DNA of 64,000 bases from positions 28,030,208-28,094,207 of the forward strand of contig OY482848.1 in the NCBI GenBank assembly GCA_960531495.1. Reading direction: 5' to 3'. Below, in pieces: positions 48,273-59,599 of this stretch. The stretch's first letter is position 1. Every line of letters starts with the position of its first letter. The translations under genes were made by a program, and so were the position numbers. Source of the stretch: Zeus faber (lineage: Eukaryota > Chordata > Actinopteri > Zeiformes > Zeidae). The notes under the pieces are model-generated. The model saw nothing but the letters and a program-made list of their open reading frames with translations, had not been told where the DNA came from and did not search any database.

Positions 48273-48431
48273 GTGAAGGTGGTCGTTCTGACCCGTCTCC
48301 TCAAAGAAAACTCCCATCAAGCTAAATGGATTCCATCCTCGCAGCACGGGGTCATCTTACATTCATCTGCGTGCACATTCACGTGCGTGCACACACCACA
48401 TGTTGGTGTGCAAGCATGTCCGTATTATTCT
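48273..48431 (+). repeat. inverted duplication 2, copy A
   Basis: About 157 bp that is about 97% identical (five substitutions counted) to the reverse complement of 55724-55880. It is followed directly by a (CT)n run (48429-48450) and CA units. Both copies keep the same open frame (VVVLTRLLKENSHQAKWIPS), which follows from the DNA identity and is not evidence of a gene. Confidence 0.8.
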
Positions 48432-49654
48432 CTCTCTCTCTCTCTCTCTCGCTCTCTACACACACACACACACAATATATATTTTATAGCACAGTACACA
48501 AAACATTGCATTCTAAAAATGAGTGAAGATATCTAGGAATGTTTTCCCCCAGTGCCATCATAAATTACCATAGACCCAGCTCCAAATGATTCATTTGGTG
48601 ACAAAGCCGGGGTCAAGTGGGCACCCTCTTTCATCAGTTTGGGCCATGGCACCTTCAGAGGGCTCAATGGGTTCTCCTCGGTGGCGATCACCCATACCTT
48701 ACTATTATCACGACACTAACAACTGATCTTCTGAGCCGCAGCCACTGACTAGCCTTTTCAGACAAATGCTTTAAATTGATCCCAAAGAACGACCTTGATT
48801 GATTTGTCTCCAAACGCTCTAACCCCTATCTCTACTGGTCCCCTGAGTGCCTGGAGGCCATGATCCATTGCCTCAGTTACCAATTATGTGTATTTGCACC
48901 TCTTCCTCTCGAAAGCTTGCATCCTTCCTCCATCCACAAATGGAACTCAATGAAATTCACAATTTGCTTACTCTCTGAAATAATGAACCAATATCTAGGT
49001 AGTGGACACGAGTAATCTGTGGAAGTCAAGTTGCAAGTCAACATCTGCCCTCAATTTCCATTCCCTCGACAAGATGATATTGAATCATAACCACTGATGC
49101 TTCTTTATCAAGTGAGAATCTTCGTGATGAGCTTTGGATTTAGTTTGGATTTGGTGCCGCAGATGGGGATTGGGGTGTTTGGGGCCACCAAATAAGCCTT
49201 TCATCATCTTGAATTAGCAGTGCAGGGAGTTCTAGCCAAATTGGCTTTGATTCATATTGCCTTCTCATCTAAACCGACTGATGACGGATTTAAATGGCGA
49301 CCGCTAACAGGTGTCAATAATCGACGGAGAGAAAGAGAGATGGAGAGGGGTGAGAGAGGTCTGGTGATTACTTAGATGAACTTAGGCTGCAAACAAACAA
49401 TCTCCTCAACACCCACATGACTGAATAGCAGTCCATCATTTGCATGTATTGGTTAACAGAAAACACTGAATGAATTATCTTAAAGCTCGGCAGGCCGCCT
49501 TAAAACAATATTGGTATGTGTTTTTAAGGATCAAACCTTAACCACACTCCTGGATCAGTGACTTTCCAAAGACCTTGAAAGTGAAGACACTCACAAATTT
49601 ACAAGCATGAATAAGGCTATCTATAGTACTTTTTGTTATGTTATTATCTTCTGT
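48432..49654. other. (CT)n/(CA)n run, then no recognisable gene
   Basis: The microsatellite ends near 48475. The remaining approximately 1.2 kb has no recognised feature. Confidence 0.5.
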
Positions 49655-50060
49655 AGGACCAGATAATCGACCTGGCGGTCGACCTTCCGGCCAGGACTGC
49701 CCGCTGGGTCCAGTGCCACCACCTAGCTAGCCTGGAGGCGGCGATCATGCTAGTGGAGTCCCCCCTAGAAGGAGTCCCCTCATCGGGCCATTAGAGCACA
49801 CAAGTGTGGCGCAGGCAGTGTTTCAGGTCATCTCCCGTGTCAGGGTTCAGAAGGAATTTCGGATCGACCAGGGCATGCCGACCGGGTATTGCCTGCCTGA
49901 GCACGAATGCACAATCTTGCAGACAGATTTAGAGGCCATGCTAGAAATGTAGGGGATTGAGTGCCTGATTTAGCCCCATCGTGCTAGTGGGTAAGCCTAT
50001 TGGGTACGCCTGGTTCTGTGTAGACTACCAAAGTAGACTACCAAAAGACTACCAAAAAAG
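49655..50060 (+). pseudogene. gypsy gag and RT fragments, left of a nested L2
   Basis: A capsid-like scrap (DQIIDLAVDLPARTARWVQC, then LEAAIMLVES) is followed by the N-terminal RT region: CLPEHECTILQTDLEAMLEM, a broken IVLVGKP-like strand and WFCVDYQ-like sequence, with several stops. The coding sense stops at gactaccaaa and resumes at 52685 with the next RT segment, so the element was split by the L2 insertion. It is related to the copy at 56976-60902. Confidence 0.65.
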
Positions 50061-52684
50061 TTGGTGACTGCTCCGGTGAAAGCCTATGTGGTCGTCATCT
50101 ACCGTGCACCAGGACAACTAGGTGACTTCCTACATGAGCTTGACACCCTGCTGTCATCAATTCCTGAGCATGAGTGTCCCATGCTCGTCCTCTGAGACAT
50201 GAACATCCACTTGGACAGTGCGAGCTCGGCTGACTTCCTGTCTTTGGTTCACTCATTCGACCTAAGACAGGTCCCGACTCCACCGACTCACAAGGCTGGC
50301 AAAGAGCTTGATCTCATTCTTGCTCGGAGCTGCACCACGGACAACCTAAGAGTCACTCCTCTTCATCTCTCTGACCACTTCTTCATCCACTTCAATGTCC
50401 AGCTACCAAAACAACCCCCCACCTCCCCACCCATGGTTACTATCCACCGCAATCTTCGCAACCTGTCTCCCACCCACTTCTCCTCTGTGCTCTCCTCTTC
50501 TCTTCCGCCTCACGGCACTTTCTCCTCTCTGCAGGTTAATGATGCCACTGACTCCCTCTGCTCCACCTTGAGCTCATGTCTGGATAGCCTGTGTCCACTA
50601 TCCACCAGACCTGCTCGATCAACCCAGTCACACCCTTGGCTGACTGACACCCTCCGGACAACGCGCACTGACCTCAGAGCAGCCGAGAGGAAATGGCACA
50701 AATCCAAAACAATTGAGGATCTTGCAAGCTACCAGACACTGCTGTCCTCCTTCTCTTCCAGCATCACTGCTGCCAAGAAGGCCTTCTTCAACGATAGGAT
50801 CAATGGTGCCACAGACACACGTAAGTTATTCGCCACCTTCAAGTCTCTGCCCCAGCTACTAACCTCACTGCTGACCGCCTTGCCTCCTATTTTACTAACA
50901 AAGTGGCAGCCATCAGCAGCCAATTCACTCAACAACTTACTCACAACCTGTCTTCTCCAGCCCTAGGCTTATCGTTCCCTGGTTTCACCCCCCAGCTGAA
51001 ACTGAGGTATCTAAACTACTAACATGTAGCCGTCCTACTACCTGTCCGCTAGATCCGATCCCATCTAACCTCCTTCAAGCCATATCACCGACTATCACCC
51101 CGGCAATCACACATATGATTAATTCTTCCCTAACTTCCGGCACTTTCCCCTCCGCTTTCAAAGCGGCTCGGGTCGCACCACTGCTCAAAAAACCCTCACT
51201 CGATCCCAATCAAGTAGAAAACTATCGGCCGGTCTCACTCCTCCCATTCCTTTCCAAAACCTTAGAGAGGGCGGTGTCTAGACAGGTTACAGAATACCTG
51301 TTAAGAAACAACCTTCTCGATAGACTTCAATCTGGCTTCAAAAGTGGTCACTCCACCGAAACAGCCCTGTTGTCTGTGACAGAGGCCTTAAAAACTGCTA
51401 GAGCTGCTGCCAAATCCTCGGTTCTCATTTTGCTAGACTTATCAGCTGCTTTTGACACTGTCAATCACAGCATACTCCTGTCCATACTCTCAAGTGTGGG
51501 CATAACGGGCAGTGCACTTTCCTGGTTCGAATCTTACCTTACCTTGGGCGCTCGTTCAGTGTGACATGGCAAGGCCAGCGGTCTGTGCCTCACAACCTCA
51601 CCACAGGGGTGCCCCAAGGCTCGGTGCTAGGACCCCTCCTCTTTGCCATATACACCACCTCACTGGGCCCGATCATCCGCCCACGTGGCTTTTCATATCA
51701 CTGCTGTGCGGATGATACTCAACTCTATCTGTCCTTCCCGCCCGACGACCCCACTGTCTCGACGCGGATCTCGGATTGTCTCGCTGACATATCCACATGG
51801 ATGAAGGATTATCATCTTCAACTAAACCTGGCGAAAACTGAACTGCTGGTCTTCCCAGCCAAACAAGGTATTTATCACAACATTGATATTAAAATCGACT
51901 CTCTATCTCTTGTTCTTACCAAGGCTGCAAGGAATCTTGGTGTCATTATTGATGACCAACTGACATTCTCGGACCATGTTGCCGCCGTCTCCTTGTCCTG
52001 CCGCTTCGCACTATTCAACATCTGAAAAGTCAGGCCGTACCTGACCCAATATGTCACTCAACTGCTGGTACAAACCTTGGTGATGTCCCGTCTCGACTAC
52101 TGCAACACCCTTTTAACAGGCTTGCCGGCCTGTGCAGTGAAGCCACTACAGATGATACAAAATGCGGCGGCACGACTGGTGTTCAACCAGCCAAAGAGGG
52201 CACATGTCACTCCGCTGCTCATCGAGCTCCACTGGTTACCTGCAGCCGCTCGCATCAAGTTCAAGTGTCTTATGCTGGCCTACAGAGTGATTGCTGGGAA
52301 TGCTCCCGCCTACTTAAACGCTCTTGTAAAGGCACATGTTGCCCCCCGGATGCTGCGCTCGTCAAATGAGCGTCGCCTGGCTCTGCCGGCCATACAGCCA
52401 CAGCAATCCAGGCTATTCTCATTTGTAGTTCCACGTTGGTGGAACGAGCTGCCAAAACTGACCAGAGCAGGGACCTCCCTGTCTGTCTTTAAGAAGCACT
52501 TGAAGACCCAGCTCTTCAGTGAGTACCTCCTCTCTTAACCTACAATTACTTAGCACTACTTAGCAGTATTTATTGTTACACTAATGTCTCTGTCGCAATG
52601 TAGCTTGAATGTTATTCTCCCTTGTAAGTCGCTTTGGATAAAAGCGTCTGCTAAATGACTAAATGTAAATGTAATGTAAATGTA
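50061..52684 (+). mobile_element. L2-clade LINE, 5'-truncated, nested in gypsy RT
   Basis: The element carries the end of the endonuclease, the whole reverse transcriptase and the C-terminal region, then a short 3' UTR with gtcgctttggataaaagcg and an (ATGTAA)n tail. It interrupts the gypsy RT between the MDYQ region and the FDEYPMPR region. The flanking aaaaag on both sides may be a short target duplication. The 36-nt tail at 52622-52657 is identical to that of the local SINEs. Confidence 0.85.
50083..52538 (+). pseudogene. L2 endonuclease/reverse-transcriptase polyprotein, frameshifted
   Basis: Order seen: endonuclease end (VVVIYRAPGQLGDFLHELDT, then a stop inside the LVLGDFN motif at about 50194, and HLSDHFFIHF), a linker, RT (ENYRPVSLLPFLSKTLE, LDLSAAFDTVNHSILLSIL, TTGVPQGSVLGPLLFAIYT), the catalytic box as CCADDTQLYLSF at about 51700-51735, LGVIIDDQLTFSDH, and the C-terminal L2 signature (SRLDYCNTLLTGLP, ELHWLPAAARIKFK, WWNELP). 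Frame changes near 50965 and 51560 and a TGA near 52023 disable it. The ADD catalytic pair is retained. Confidence 0.85.
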
Positions 52685-52945
52685 AAAAGTCCAAAATTCG
52701 ATGAGTACCCGATGCCCAGGGTCGACGAGCTGCTTGATTAGTTGGGTACGGCTTAATTTTTCACGACAGTGGATTCAATCAAGGGCTACTGGCAGATTTC
52801 CATGTTTTCAGAGTCCAAGGAAACATCTGCTTTCTCCATTCCGCAGGGATTGTACTAGTTTGTTATGCCTCTGTTCAGGTTGTTCAGGGCCCCAGCAACC
52901 TTTCAGAGAATCATGGCCGGCGGCCGGACGGCTCCCTTGCCTAAG
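52685..52945 (+). pseudogene. gypsy RT fragment, right of the nested L2
   Basis: Resumes with KFDEYPMPRVDELLD, then TTVDSIKGYWQI, SIPQGL and FRAPATFQRIMAG, the middle RT motifs of the interrupted gypsy copy. Stops are present and the YxDD box and RNase H are missing. It passes abruptly into the sequence found just before the 3' LTR of the related element (ggacggctccc...taagtcggg). Confidence 0.75.
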
Positions 52946-53324
52946 TCGGGCGACGGGGGTATGTGGCAGATGAGGAGGTGTGGCTAAGCCATTGTCTGCA
53001 GGTTGCAGCATAGGCTTCTTCCCATGCCGGCGAAACTGTTCCGACTCCCACTGGCGCTGATTGGTCCGCTGGGAGCTGGGAGAGTTTTCTTATGTGTTGT
53101 TTGTCTTGCAGTTGAGATCGTATGGTGCATGAACCGAGACCCTTCAGACCAGATAACGAGACAGACCTTGATGCTCCTTAATACATTTCTGTTTTATGTT
53201 CTCGTTTTGGCCAGCGAGCCTTATTTTTTTTTTAATCAGTTGAAATAAAAAACCTGTCGTGTCAGCACCTCACTGCCAGGAAGTCTCCGTCTCCCTCCCT
53301 GAACCTATGTGTTCCCATCCAACA
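52946..53324 (+). mobile_element. polypurine tract and 3' LTR of the interrupted gypsy
   Basis: The tract cgggcgacggggg is followed by an LTR starting TGTGGCAGATGAGG (52962) and ending ...cccatccaaca (53324). Shared with other LTRs here: gctgattggtc, tgtttgtcttgcag, ggccagcgagcct, aataaaaaacc and ctccgtctccctccct. About 363 bp. Confidence 0.65.
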
Positions 53325-54928
53325 GAAGTTAGATATTGCTAATGTGGGACATTAGCATAAAAATGTGCAAGCGTTCATTCCCTGACCTTCCACTGTGTTT
53401 ATGGTGGTCTTACTCTGGTATCTCATGCTGTCATTCCATTGCTCAAGTTTGAAGCTATGGGGTGGTTTATGTGTGACAGCTATGGCTTGTGGCTGAGTTA
53501 GGTTTGGGTCATACAGCTCAACAGTTTTCACCATCATGAGCATTGCTCAGTATGAGATATGAGATGCATATTTAAATTTGTGCATACATAATTGTTGCTG
53601 TTCACATTTATGCTGTTTTGTGGACAAGTATTTTCATCCTGTGGTCATACAACTACTCAATTCTTGCAAAAATGCAAGCTGAAATGTGTAAGTTTGCAAT
53701 TCCCATTGCCTTTGGCTTGCTTGTGGCCACACCAACTCAGCTGCGGAATTGAGTACCAACAGATGGACCAACGACAGAGTAATCTACTCTAGCTGCTACT
53801 CAGAACTAAAAACATTATGAAGGAAGCCTCTTCACTTCTGTTTACCCACAAAGGCTTCTACATCTGCTTTCTGCAATAACTGCAGTTTGTCCAAGAGAAC
53901 GATAATTCTAATCGGATCTCTAGTCTAAGTTGATTGATTCATTTCTTGAAGCTATGACTGTGCCCATGGACACGATGTAGGCATGTGCTCAATCCATAAC
54001 TAAAGCAATGTGGGGGAGGTTTATACAGGTACTGTAGAGAGAAATGAATACAATCCTTAAATCAGTTTGAATAGTGGTTCTCCCACGTATTGAATCCTTT
54101 GAGTATGTTTCATGCCTGTGTATAGGATGTATAGGATCGTGCATATGTTACAGTATGTACTTTGAATCAGTCCGTCAGTGCGAGTATTATTCGGGATATG
54201 AATATTAACGTGCAGTATGTGTGTGCGTGTGTGTGTGTCACGGCCCTGGGCCTTACAGCATTATCTGTGTTGGCCTGGCTCTGCTTCCCTCTTTCGAGAT
54301 TCTCCCTGAATGTCTTGCGCCTCCCTGCATGGAGCCTTTATAAGCTGGGTGATTCCGAGATGGCACTGTCTCTCTCCCTCTCCTGGAAAGCAGGTGCCTT
54401 TCAGGCACTCCATTCAGTTTTGATTGTGTTTAGCCTTGGTTCATGTTACAAATAGTTTAGGTTAGGATCCACAGTTTCATGGCACTCAACACCTTCACTG
54501 CACCTCATAGTTTGCTTACGTTGAGTTATCTTTAAGAAATTAATGGTTTACTTTAGGTGTTACTGTGTGGACCTCCCTTCTTTGTTATGCTCCTGAACAA
54601 GCTGGGCATAAGATTGTGTGTGTGTGTGTGTGTTTGTTTATGAGTCATTGAGTGTGTCTGTTTGTATATAATCTACTGTTTGCCTCCCTCGCTGCAGGCC
54701 ATCTTCAGTCGATGCTTCTGAGTGGGATGGAGTGTCAAGAGCCTCAACTAGGGCACTATGTCCTTTGTCGGGTAAAAAGAGAAGGCTGCTAGCTGTGCTC
54801 AGCCCTCGGTTTAAGGTCACTGAGTCAACATTTCACAGAGAATCAGAGGGGAATCTAAATCTACTCTTTTTGTGTTGTTTACTTTCAAAAGTGTTTACTT
54901 TAAGGGTACTATTTACATAAGCTAGTAG

Positions 54929-54961
<33 letters not shown>

Positions 54962-55472
54962 GTATGTGATGAATAGGGAGTAAGCAAGGCGAAACCCGTA
55001 TTATACAGTAAGTGTACATCAAGGTGTTGGCTTTGGCACTTAAAAGTCAGTCTTTCTATGCATCTATCATCCTTGATTATATGTACGGCACGGATCATTC
55101 AATCATCGTTCAAATTTTTCTCAGCCAAAAACAATGGACATTCAGACAAATCACAACTGGCTGAAATTACCTAACTGAACGTTCGTTTGACTGTCCATAC
55201 TGTAGTACTGACTGTGGGGGAAACAAGCGTTGGTGGAGTTGTGTTTTTGGCTGAAAATGAAATGCAAATGAGTAAACCAGCGATAACAAACCATCTGCAG
55301 CATTTGAACCGGTTATGTGAATAAGTTCTAAGCCCTCTGAAAAACGTCATGGAAACAGACTGGTTCTCAGCAGATTGATTCATTATCTGCCTCGGCAACC
55401 CAGTGGAGAACAGCATGGGGGAGAGGCGGAGGAGGAGGAATGAGGAAAGGTGTGTGTGTTGGGCAGAATGGA

Positions 55473-55478
<6 letters not shown>
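53325..55478. other. no recognisable gene; weak LTR-like and exon-like stretches
   Basis: The stretch 54237-54640 (tgtcacggccctgggcc, a TATA-like tttataagc near 54337) could be an LTR remnant. A strong acceptor (cctccctcgctgcag) precedes a short open interval at 54698-54769, but its donor is weak. A (TA)n run is at 54931-54958. Confidence 0.3.

Positions 55479-55508
<30 letters not shown>
55479..55508. repeat. (GA)n microsatellite
   Basis: About 15 GA units. It corresponds to the (CT)n next to copy A of inverted duplication 2. Confidence 0.9.
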
Positions 55509-55512
<4 letters not shown>

Positions 55513-55515
55513 TCA

Positions 55516-55721
55516 GGCGGTAGAGCTGGTGGTCTAATGATCTAAAGGTTGTTGGTTCGATCCCAGGCTCATCCTGCTAGCATGCTGTAGTGTCCTTGAG
55601 CAAGACACTTAACCCCTAATTGCTCCTGATGGCTGCGTCCGTCGGTGTTTGAATAATTGTAAGTCGCTTTGGATAAAAGCGTCTGCTAAATGAAATGTAA
55701 TGTAATGTAATGTAATGTAAA
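55516..55721 (+). mobile_element. tRNA-derived SINE (copy 3)
   Basis: It starts in the tRNA head (gcggtagagctggtgg), has a perfect B box ggttcgatccc (55554-55564), the full body, and the gtcgctttggataaaagcg tail followed by four ATGTA units. It lies between the (GA)n run and inverted duplication 2 copy B, a junction that is uninterrupted in copy A. Confidence 0.92.
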
Positions 55722-55723
55722 AT

Positions 55724-55880
55724 AATATGGACATGCTTGCACATCAACATGTGGTGTGAGCACGCACGTGAATGTGCACGTAGATGAATGTAAGATGACC
55801 CCGTGCCGCGAGGATGGAATCCATTTAGCTTGATGGGAGTTTTCTTTGAGGAGACGGGTCAGAACGACCACCTTCAGAGA
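55724..55880 (-). repeat. inverted duplication 2, copy B
   Basis: Reverse complement of 48273-48431 with five substitutions. Homology stops at a purine-rich gagagag stretch on one side and at the SINE on the other. Confidence 0.8.
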
Positions 55881-56975
55881 GAGCGGATGGGGAATGAAGG
55901 TCCAAGGAGAGGGAGAGAGAGTAAAATAACAGATTAATATTCCCTGTGCCCCGCTGTAGTCACAGACTATAGAGAGTATGAGATGTAGTGGATATAATGA
56001 GGTTTCAGGAGCCAATAAATTATTTGTGCCATGCAGGACGTGCACACCAAACCACTCCCATAATGTCACCTGGGTCGTGATCTGCTGACATGGACGGGGA
56101 ACCAAGGGTCGCAATGGCGAGGATGATGTGCTTCCCCACCATTTAAGATCAGATTTATTCATGAAGTTTTCCGCTGAATTGTTGACGTAGGAATATACAG
56201 TACATCTGTTATCCCACTTAGGTTGTCCTGAAAAGCTATGCAGATGTGGTCAGTTTTGGATCAGGTTAGCTAGCTCAGCTGAGCATCGAAGAGAGACAGT
56301 CCGTTTAGTGTTTGAGGCTCTAATGCTAGTGATTGATATGTAATCCAACAACCAGGCATTGTTTAATTTCAGGAACCCTTGTGAGATTCACCTACATTTT
56401 CCACAGTCAGACTTCCAATTTCAAGGCATTTCCAGGGAAGTGGAATAGCCAATCTTTCAACAAACAGACATGCACTTGATTGCCTCTATTTGCCGTCGGT
56501 GGCAATGTGGGGTAAGCGATGCCCTCACAAGGCTGTTGGGGCTTTTATCAAATCACAGCCATTCTATGAAGAAGTTCTTTGTGACAGATGGGGGAAACTA
56601 ATACAGGCCTTTGAATACAGGCCTTTAGCAGACTATAAGTGTTTCAGAATGAGTGGGGATGAACATCAGTGGAAGTTATAACCTTGGACTCTGATCTATA
56701 AAAGCCTTGGATTTGGAGCCTTGGATTTGAAGAGACCGGAGAGAGAAATGATTGAGGAAAAGAAAGGAGGAATTGACAGAGGTTGATGAGGAAGAGGAGG
56801 AGGAGGAGGGAACTATGATGATTGCTACACACAGTAGCAATCATCAGGCTGGATCTCTGGGCACTGCTGAACTGGACCCCGGTTGCGTAAGTCAAAGATA
56901 CATGCAATGGAATTGTTTAGGCATTTTTTCAGTGCTTAAAACTGGTGTTTTTCCCCAAAGTCCAGAAAAATGGTA
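55881..56975. other. no recognisable gene
   Basis: The open frame with a Glu-rich run near 56750-56815 is a GAG-rich repeat. Nothing else was recognised. Confidence 0.45.
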
Positions 56976-57328
56976 TGGCGGACCAAGGTACGTGGTCAAG
57001 CACCATCTGCGGATAATAGCACGGTTCCCTTTCCCTCGGCCGCCAAGCTGCCTTGAACTCAAGGCAGGGAGAATTCTTAATGTTTGTCTGTCTTGCAGAG
57101 GGGATCGGCGCACGGGCTCGTCAGCCAACCAGGAGCCAGAGCAGAACGCCATTCCTCCTGCGCCGAAACTATCATCATTATCAGCATTATTAATTATTTT
57201 CTATAATTGTGGCTAGCGAGCCATTTTTTTGGACGCCGTAATAAAAAGTCTCGCCATGTTGGCGCAGCACGGAAAAAAGGACTCCGTCTCCCTCCCTAAA
57301 CCCTTACCTGTGGGCAGAGACTCCCACA
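56976..57328 (+). mobile_element. 5' LTR of a Gmr1-like gypsy element
   Basis: Begins (ta)tggcggaccaagg and ends agactcccaca, about 353 bp. It matches the 3' LTR at 60679-60902, including ggcagggagaattcttaatg, cttgcagaggggatcggcg, agcagaacgccattcctcc and catcattatcagcat. A polyadenylation-like aataaaa lies at about 57240. Confidence 0.8.
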
Positions 57329-57330
57329 AG

Positions 57331-57342
57331 TGGCACCTGAAT
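57331..57342 (+). promoter_or_regulatory. primer-binding site
   Basis: TGGCACCTGAAT starts two bases after the LTR end. The same core follows the LTR end of the gag fragment at 13142-13153 (-). Confidence 0.65.
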
Positions 57343-57582
57343 GGGGACCCGGGAGAGGCAGGGCGCCAAGGGAAAGGCGCCCCGGAGCTGATCTGCTGGC
57401 TACAGAAACGCCTCGCGAACCTGGAGAAGGTGCGGAACTACCTCAGCTGCCAGCTGGAGCGCGTCTTCACCAGCGTGAGCCACGGCGTGACTGGCAACCG
57501 GCCCGCCACCGCTGACCAGGAGCCAGCCAGAGGACCAGACCCACATGGGATTCACTTGGTCTGCAGCCCATGGACCCCCTAA
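57343..57582 (+). pseudogene. gag N-terminal fragment
   Basis: A frame after the primer-binding site reads GAPELICWLQKRLANLEKVR, then NYLSCQLERVF, a helical Leu/Arg-rich segment suited to a coiled coil. It then runs into integrase sequence near 57570, so most of gag, the protease and the integrase catalytic core are deleted. Confidence 0.5.
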
Positions 57583-58127
57583 GTGGTTGGACCCCCTGTT
57601 ATTTGCAGTGCGGGAGGTTCCTCAGGCCTCAGCGGGATTTTCTCCCTTTGAAGTCCTCTTTGGCAGGAGACGCCAGGGGGTGCTAGACCTAATTGAAGAA
57701 AACTGGGAGGAAGGTGCGGAATGAAATACAGTACGTTATGGACCTGAGAGCAAAGTTACACGCGCTGATTCGGCCATTATCACAGGAGAATTTGCTTCGG
57801 GCTCAGGAACGTCAGCGCCTCTTATACAACAGGGGGGCTTGGCTCAGATAATTCACACCGGGAGACAAGGTGTTAGTGTTGCTCCCTACGTCCAGCTCTA
57901 AATTGCTCGCAAAGTGTCAAGGGCCTTTTGTGGTCACACGGCGGGTTGGTGAGGTCGATTATGAGGTCGAACGGTCTGACAGGCAAGGGGTGACACAGAT
58001 TTATCACCTGAACCTCCTAAAAGAATGGAGGGAGGGGGCGTCTGTTGCTCTGGTCACGCCGGTCATTGAGCTTGACGAGTTGGGCTGGAGGTTCAAAAAG
58101 CGGCCGATCATACCGCGGCCCTGTTAA
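57583..58127 (+). pseudogene. gypsy integrase C-terminal part, upstream of RT
   Basis: Reads WLDPLLFAVREVPQAS and GFSPFEVLFGRRRQGVLDLI, then RAQERQRLLYN, and after a stop and frame change the GPY-type domain LLAKCQGPFVVTRRVGEVDY with YHLNLLKEWREG. These are the last integrase regions. The catalytic D,D,E core is missing. The key point is position: it lies before RT, not after RNase H. Confidence 0.8.
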
Positions 58128-58479
58128 GTGACCATCTCTCTCCATCCCAGAGGGCGATTGTAGCTGCAATTCAGCGTTGCTTCTCTGATGTTTTCTCCTC
58201 CCGACCAGGACTCATGTGCCTCATTAACCACCATGTGGAGATGACCCCAGGGGTGAGGTGTGCTCTCGGCCGTATCGGCTGCCTGAACACGAACACAAAA
58301 TCATGCAGATGGAATTAGAGGGCATGCTGGACATGGGTGTAATAGAGGAGTCCTCGAGTGACTGGTCTAGTCCGATCGTGCTGGTGGGTAAGCCCGATGG
58401 GTCAGTCCGGTTCTGCATGGACTACCAAAGGGTGAACGCGGTGTCCAAGTTTGACGCCTACCCGATGCCCCGGGTCGAT
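58128..58479 (+). pseudogene. gypsy reverse transcriptase, N-terminal part
   Basis: After a spacer with INHHVEMTPGV, the frame reads SRPYRLPEHEHKIMQMELEG, MLDMGVIEESSSDWSSPIVL, VGKPDGSVRFCMDYQRVNAV and FDAYPMPRVD: RT fingers and the first palm strand. It is cut at VD by the inserted retroposon, and resumes at about 59600. Confidence 0.9.
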
Positions 58480-59056
58480 TTTTTAATTTTTATTTTATTT
58501 TTAATTTTTTTACCTGTGCTGTCAGCATGCTGGACATACAACAAAGAGTATTTGTATGCCATTGCATCCAGGACAAAGTTAGTCTGCAAGTGGAGTTCAA
58601 GTTCTCAACCTGCAATGCAACTCTTTATTAATTCTTAAATCATCAAGAACTGCTGCAATAACTCTGTCCTATGGTTGACCTGTAGGATGACAAGAGCACA
58701 GTTTTTGGTTATAGAGAACCACCACCAACCCCCTCTTTGGAGAACTATTTTTATTATATCTATAAACAACTGATCACTATTCCAAGAGGGGGAGAAACAC
58801 CACTGGTGAGACAAATAAACATAGAACCAAACAACATTTACACAAAAACATAAACATTGGACGACAAAATGTATTGAGAAACAGTGAATTAGGTCCAGAA
58901 AAACTGGAACTACAACAGGTCACGTGGCCTCTTCCTGTTATAGTTATGGCAGCAAATGAGGGAGGAAAGGAGAGGAATGCAACCAGGAGGGTGCTGGGGT
59001 ACACTCAAAGCAGGTGTGGTGGTGTGTGCGTGTGTGTGTGATGGGACGCCTGTATA

Positions 59057-59111
<55 letters not shown>

Positions 59112-59598
59112 GGTGTCCACCGGTGAGTGTACGTGACTTATCCCAATGGGTACTGGTGTAGAAGGTCGGGATTATGTCGTGGCGCCTCCAAACAGCGGAA
59201 TGGGCCCCGAGCTCAGCTGCGTAGACACCCTACGGCTGCACGAAAGCCCCAAGCACCCTGCTCTGCGGCCACAGACGACCCCTGGGCCCCCAGAGCAGCC
59301 AGAGCCCCGAGGAGCATAACTCAGTCCCAGAGAGCACAAGAAGACACTGCACCCCAGGAGTACACACATTCAACCAACCCCCAAGTGCAGGAAGAAGACG
59401 CAGCTGTGGGCACAGAACCAGGCCACGAGTGCCAGGCACAGACCGCAGGCCTGGATCTCGGCCCCGCACCAACAGACCAACACCCGCCGAACCAGCCTCC
59501 CCTCAGGCGAGCCGCGGTACCCCCATGCCCACCCACGCCCCGCACAAGGGCGAGGCTGCCCCACCGCAGCCAACCAGAAGCCCCATCCGGCGTGAGAC
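58480..59598 (-). mobile_element. unclassified poly(A) retroposon, copy 2, nested in gypsy RT
   Basis: It matches 18900-19719 and extends about 420 bp further in the 5' (minus-strand) direction. That extension (59170-59590) is GC-rich and Pro/Ala-rich in several frames without a recognisable domain. The 3' end on the minus strand is an A-rich run (58480-58512). It replaces about ten codons of RT (between PRVD and ACFFMTLD) and no target duplication is evident. Confidence 0.7.
59052..59108. repeat. (GT)n microsatellite inside the retroposon
   Basis: About 28 GT units at the position matching the longer array at 19439-19597. Confidence 0.9.
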
Positions 59599-59599
59599 A

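Noticed and set aside
48273-48536. Conserved protein frame shared with 55686-56162
   Set aside because: The protein similarity follows from 97% DNA identity over 157 bp. The frame ends in microsatellite sequence on one side and there is no domain.
53352-53543. Minus-strand frame MVKTVELYDPNLTQPQ...
   Set aside because: Composition looks protein-like, but it is short, lies just after an LTR, has no splice sites or recognised similarity, and could be chance.
56752-57216. 154-codon frame with an acidic run as a nuclear protein
   Set aside because: The Glu run is a GAG triplet repeat and the rest is gypsy LTR read as protein.
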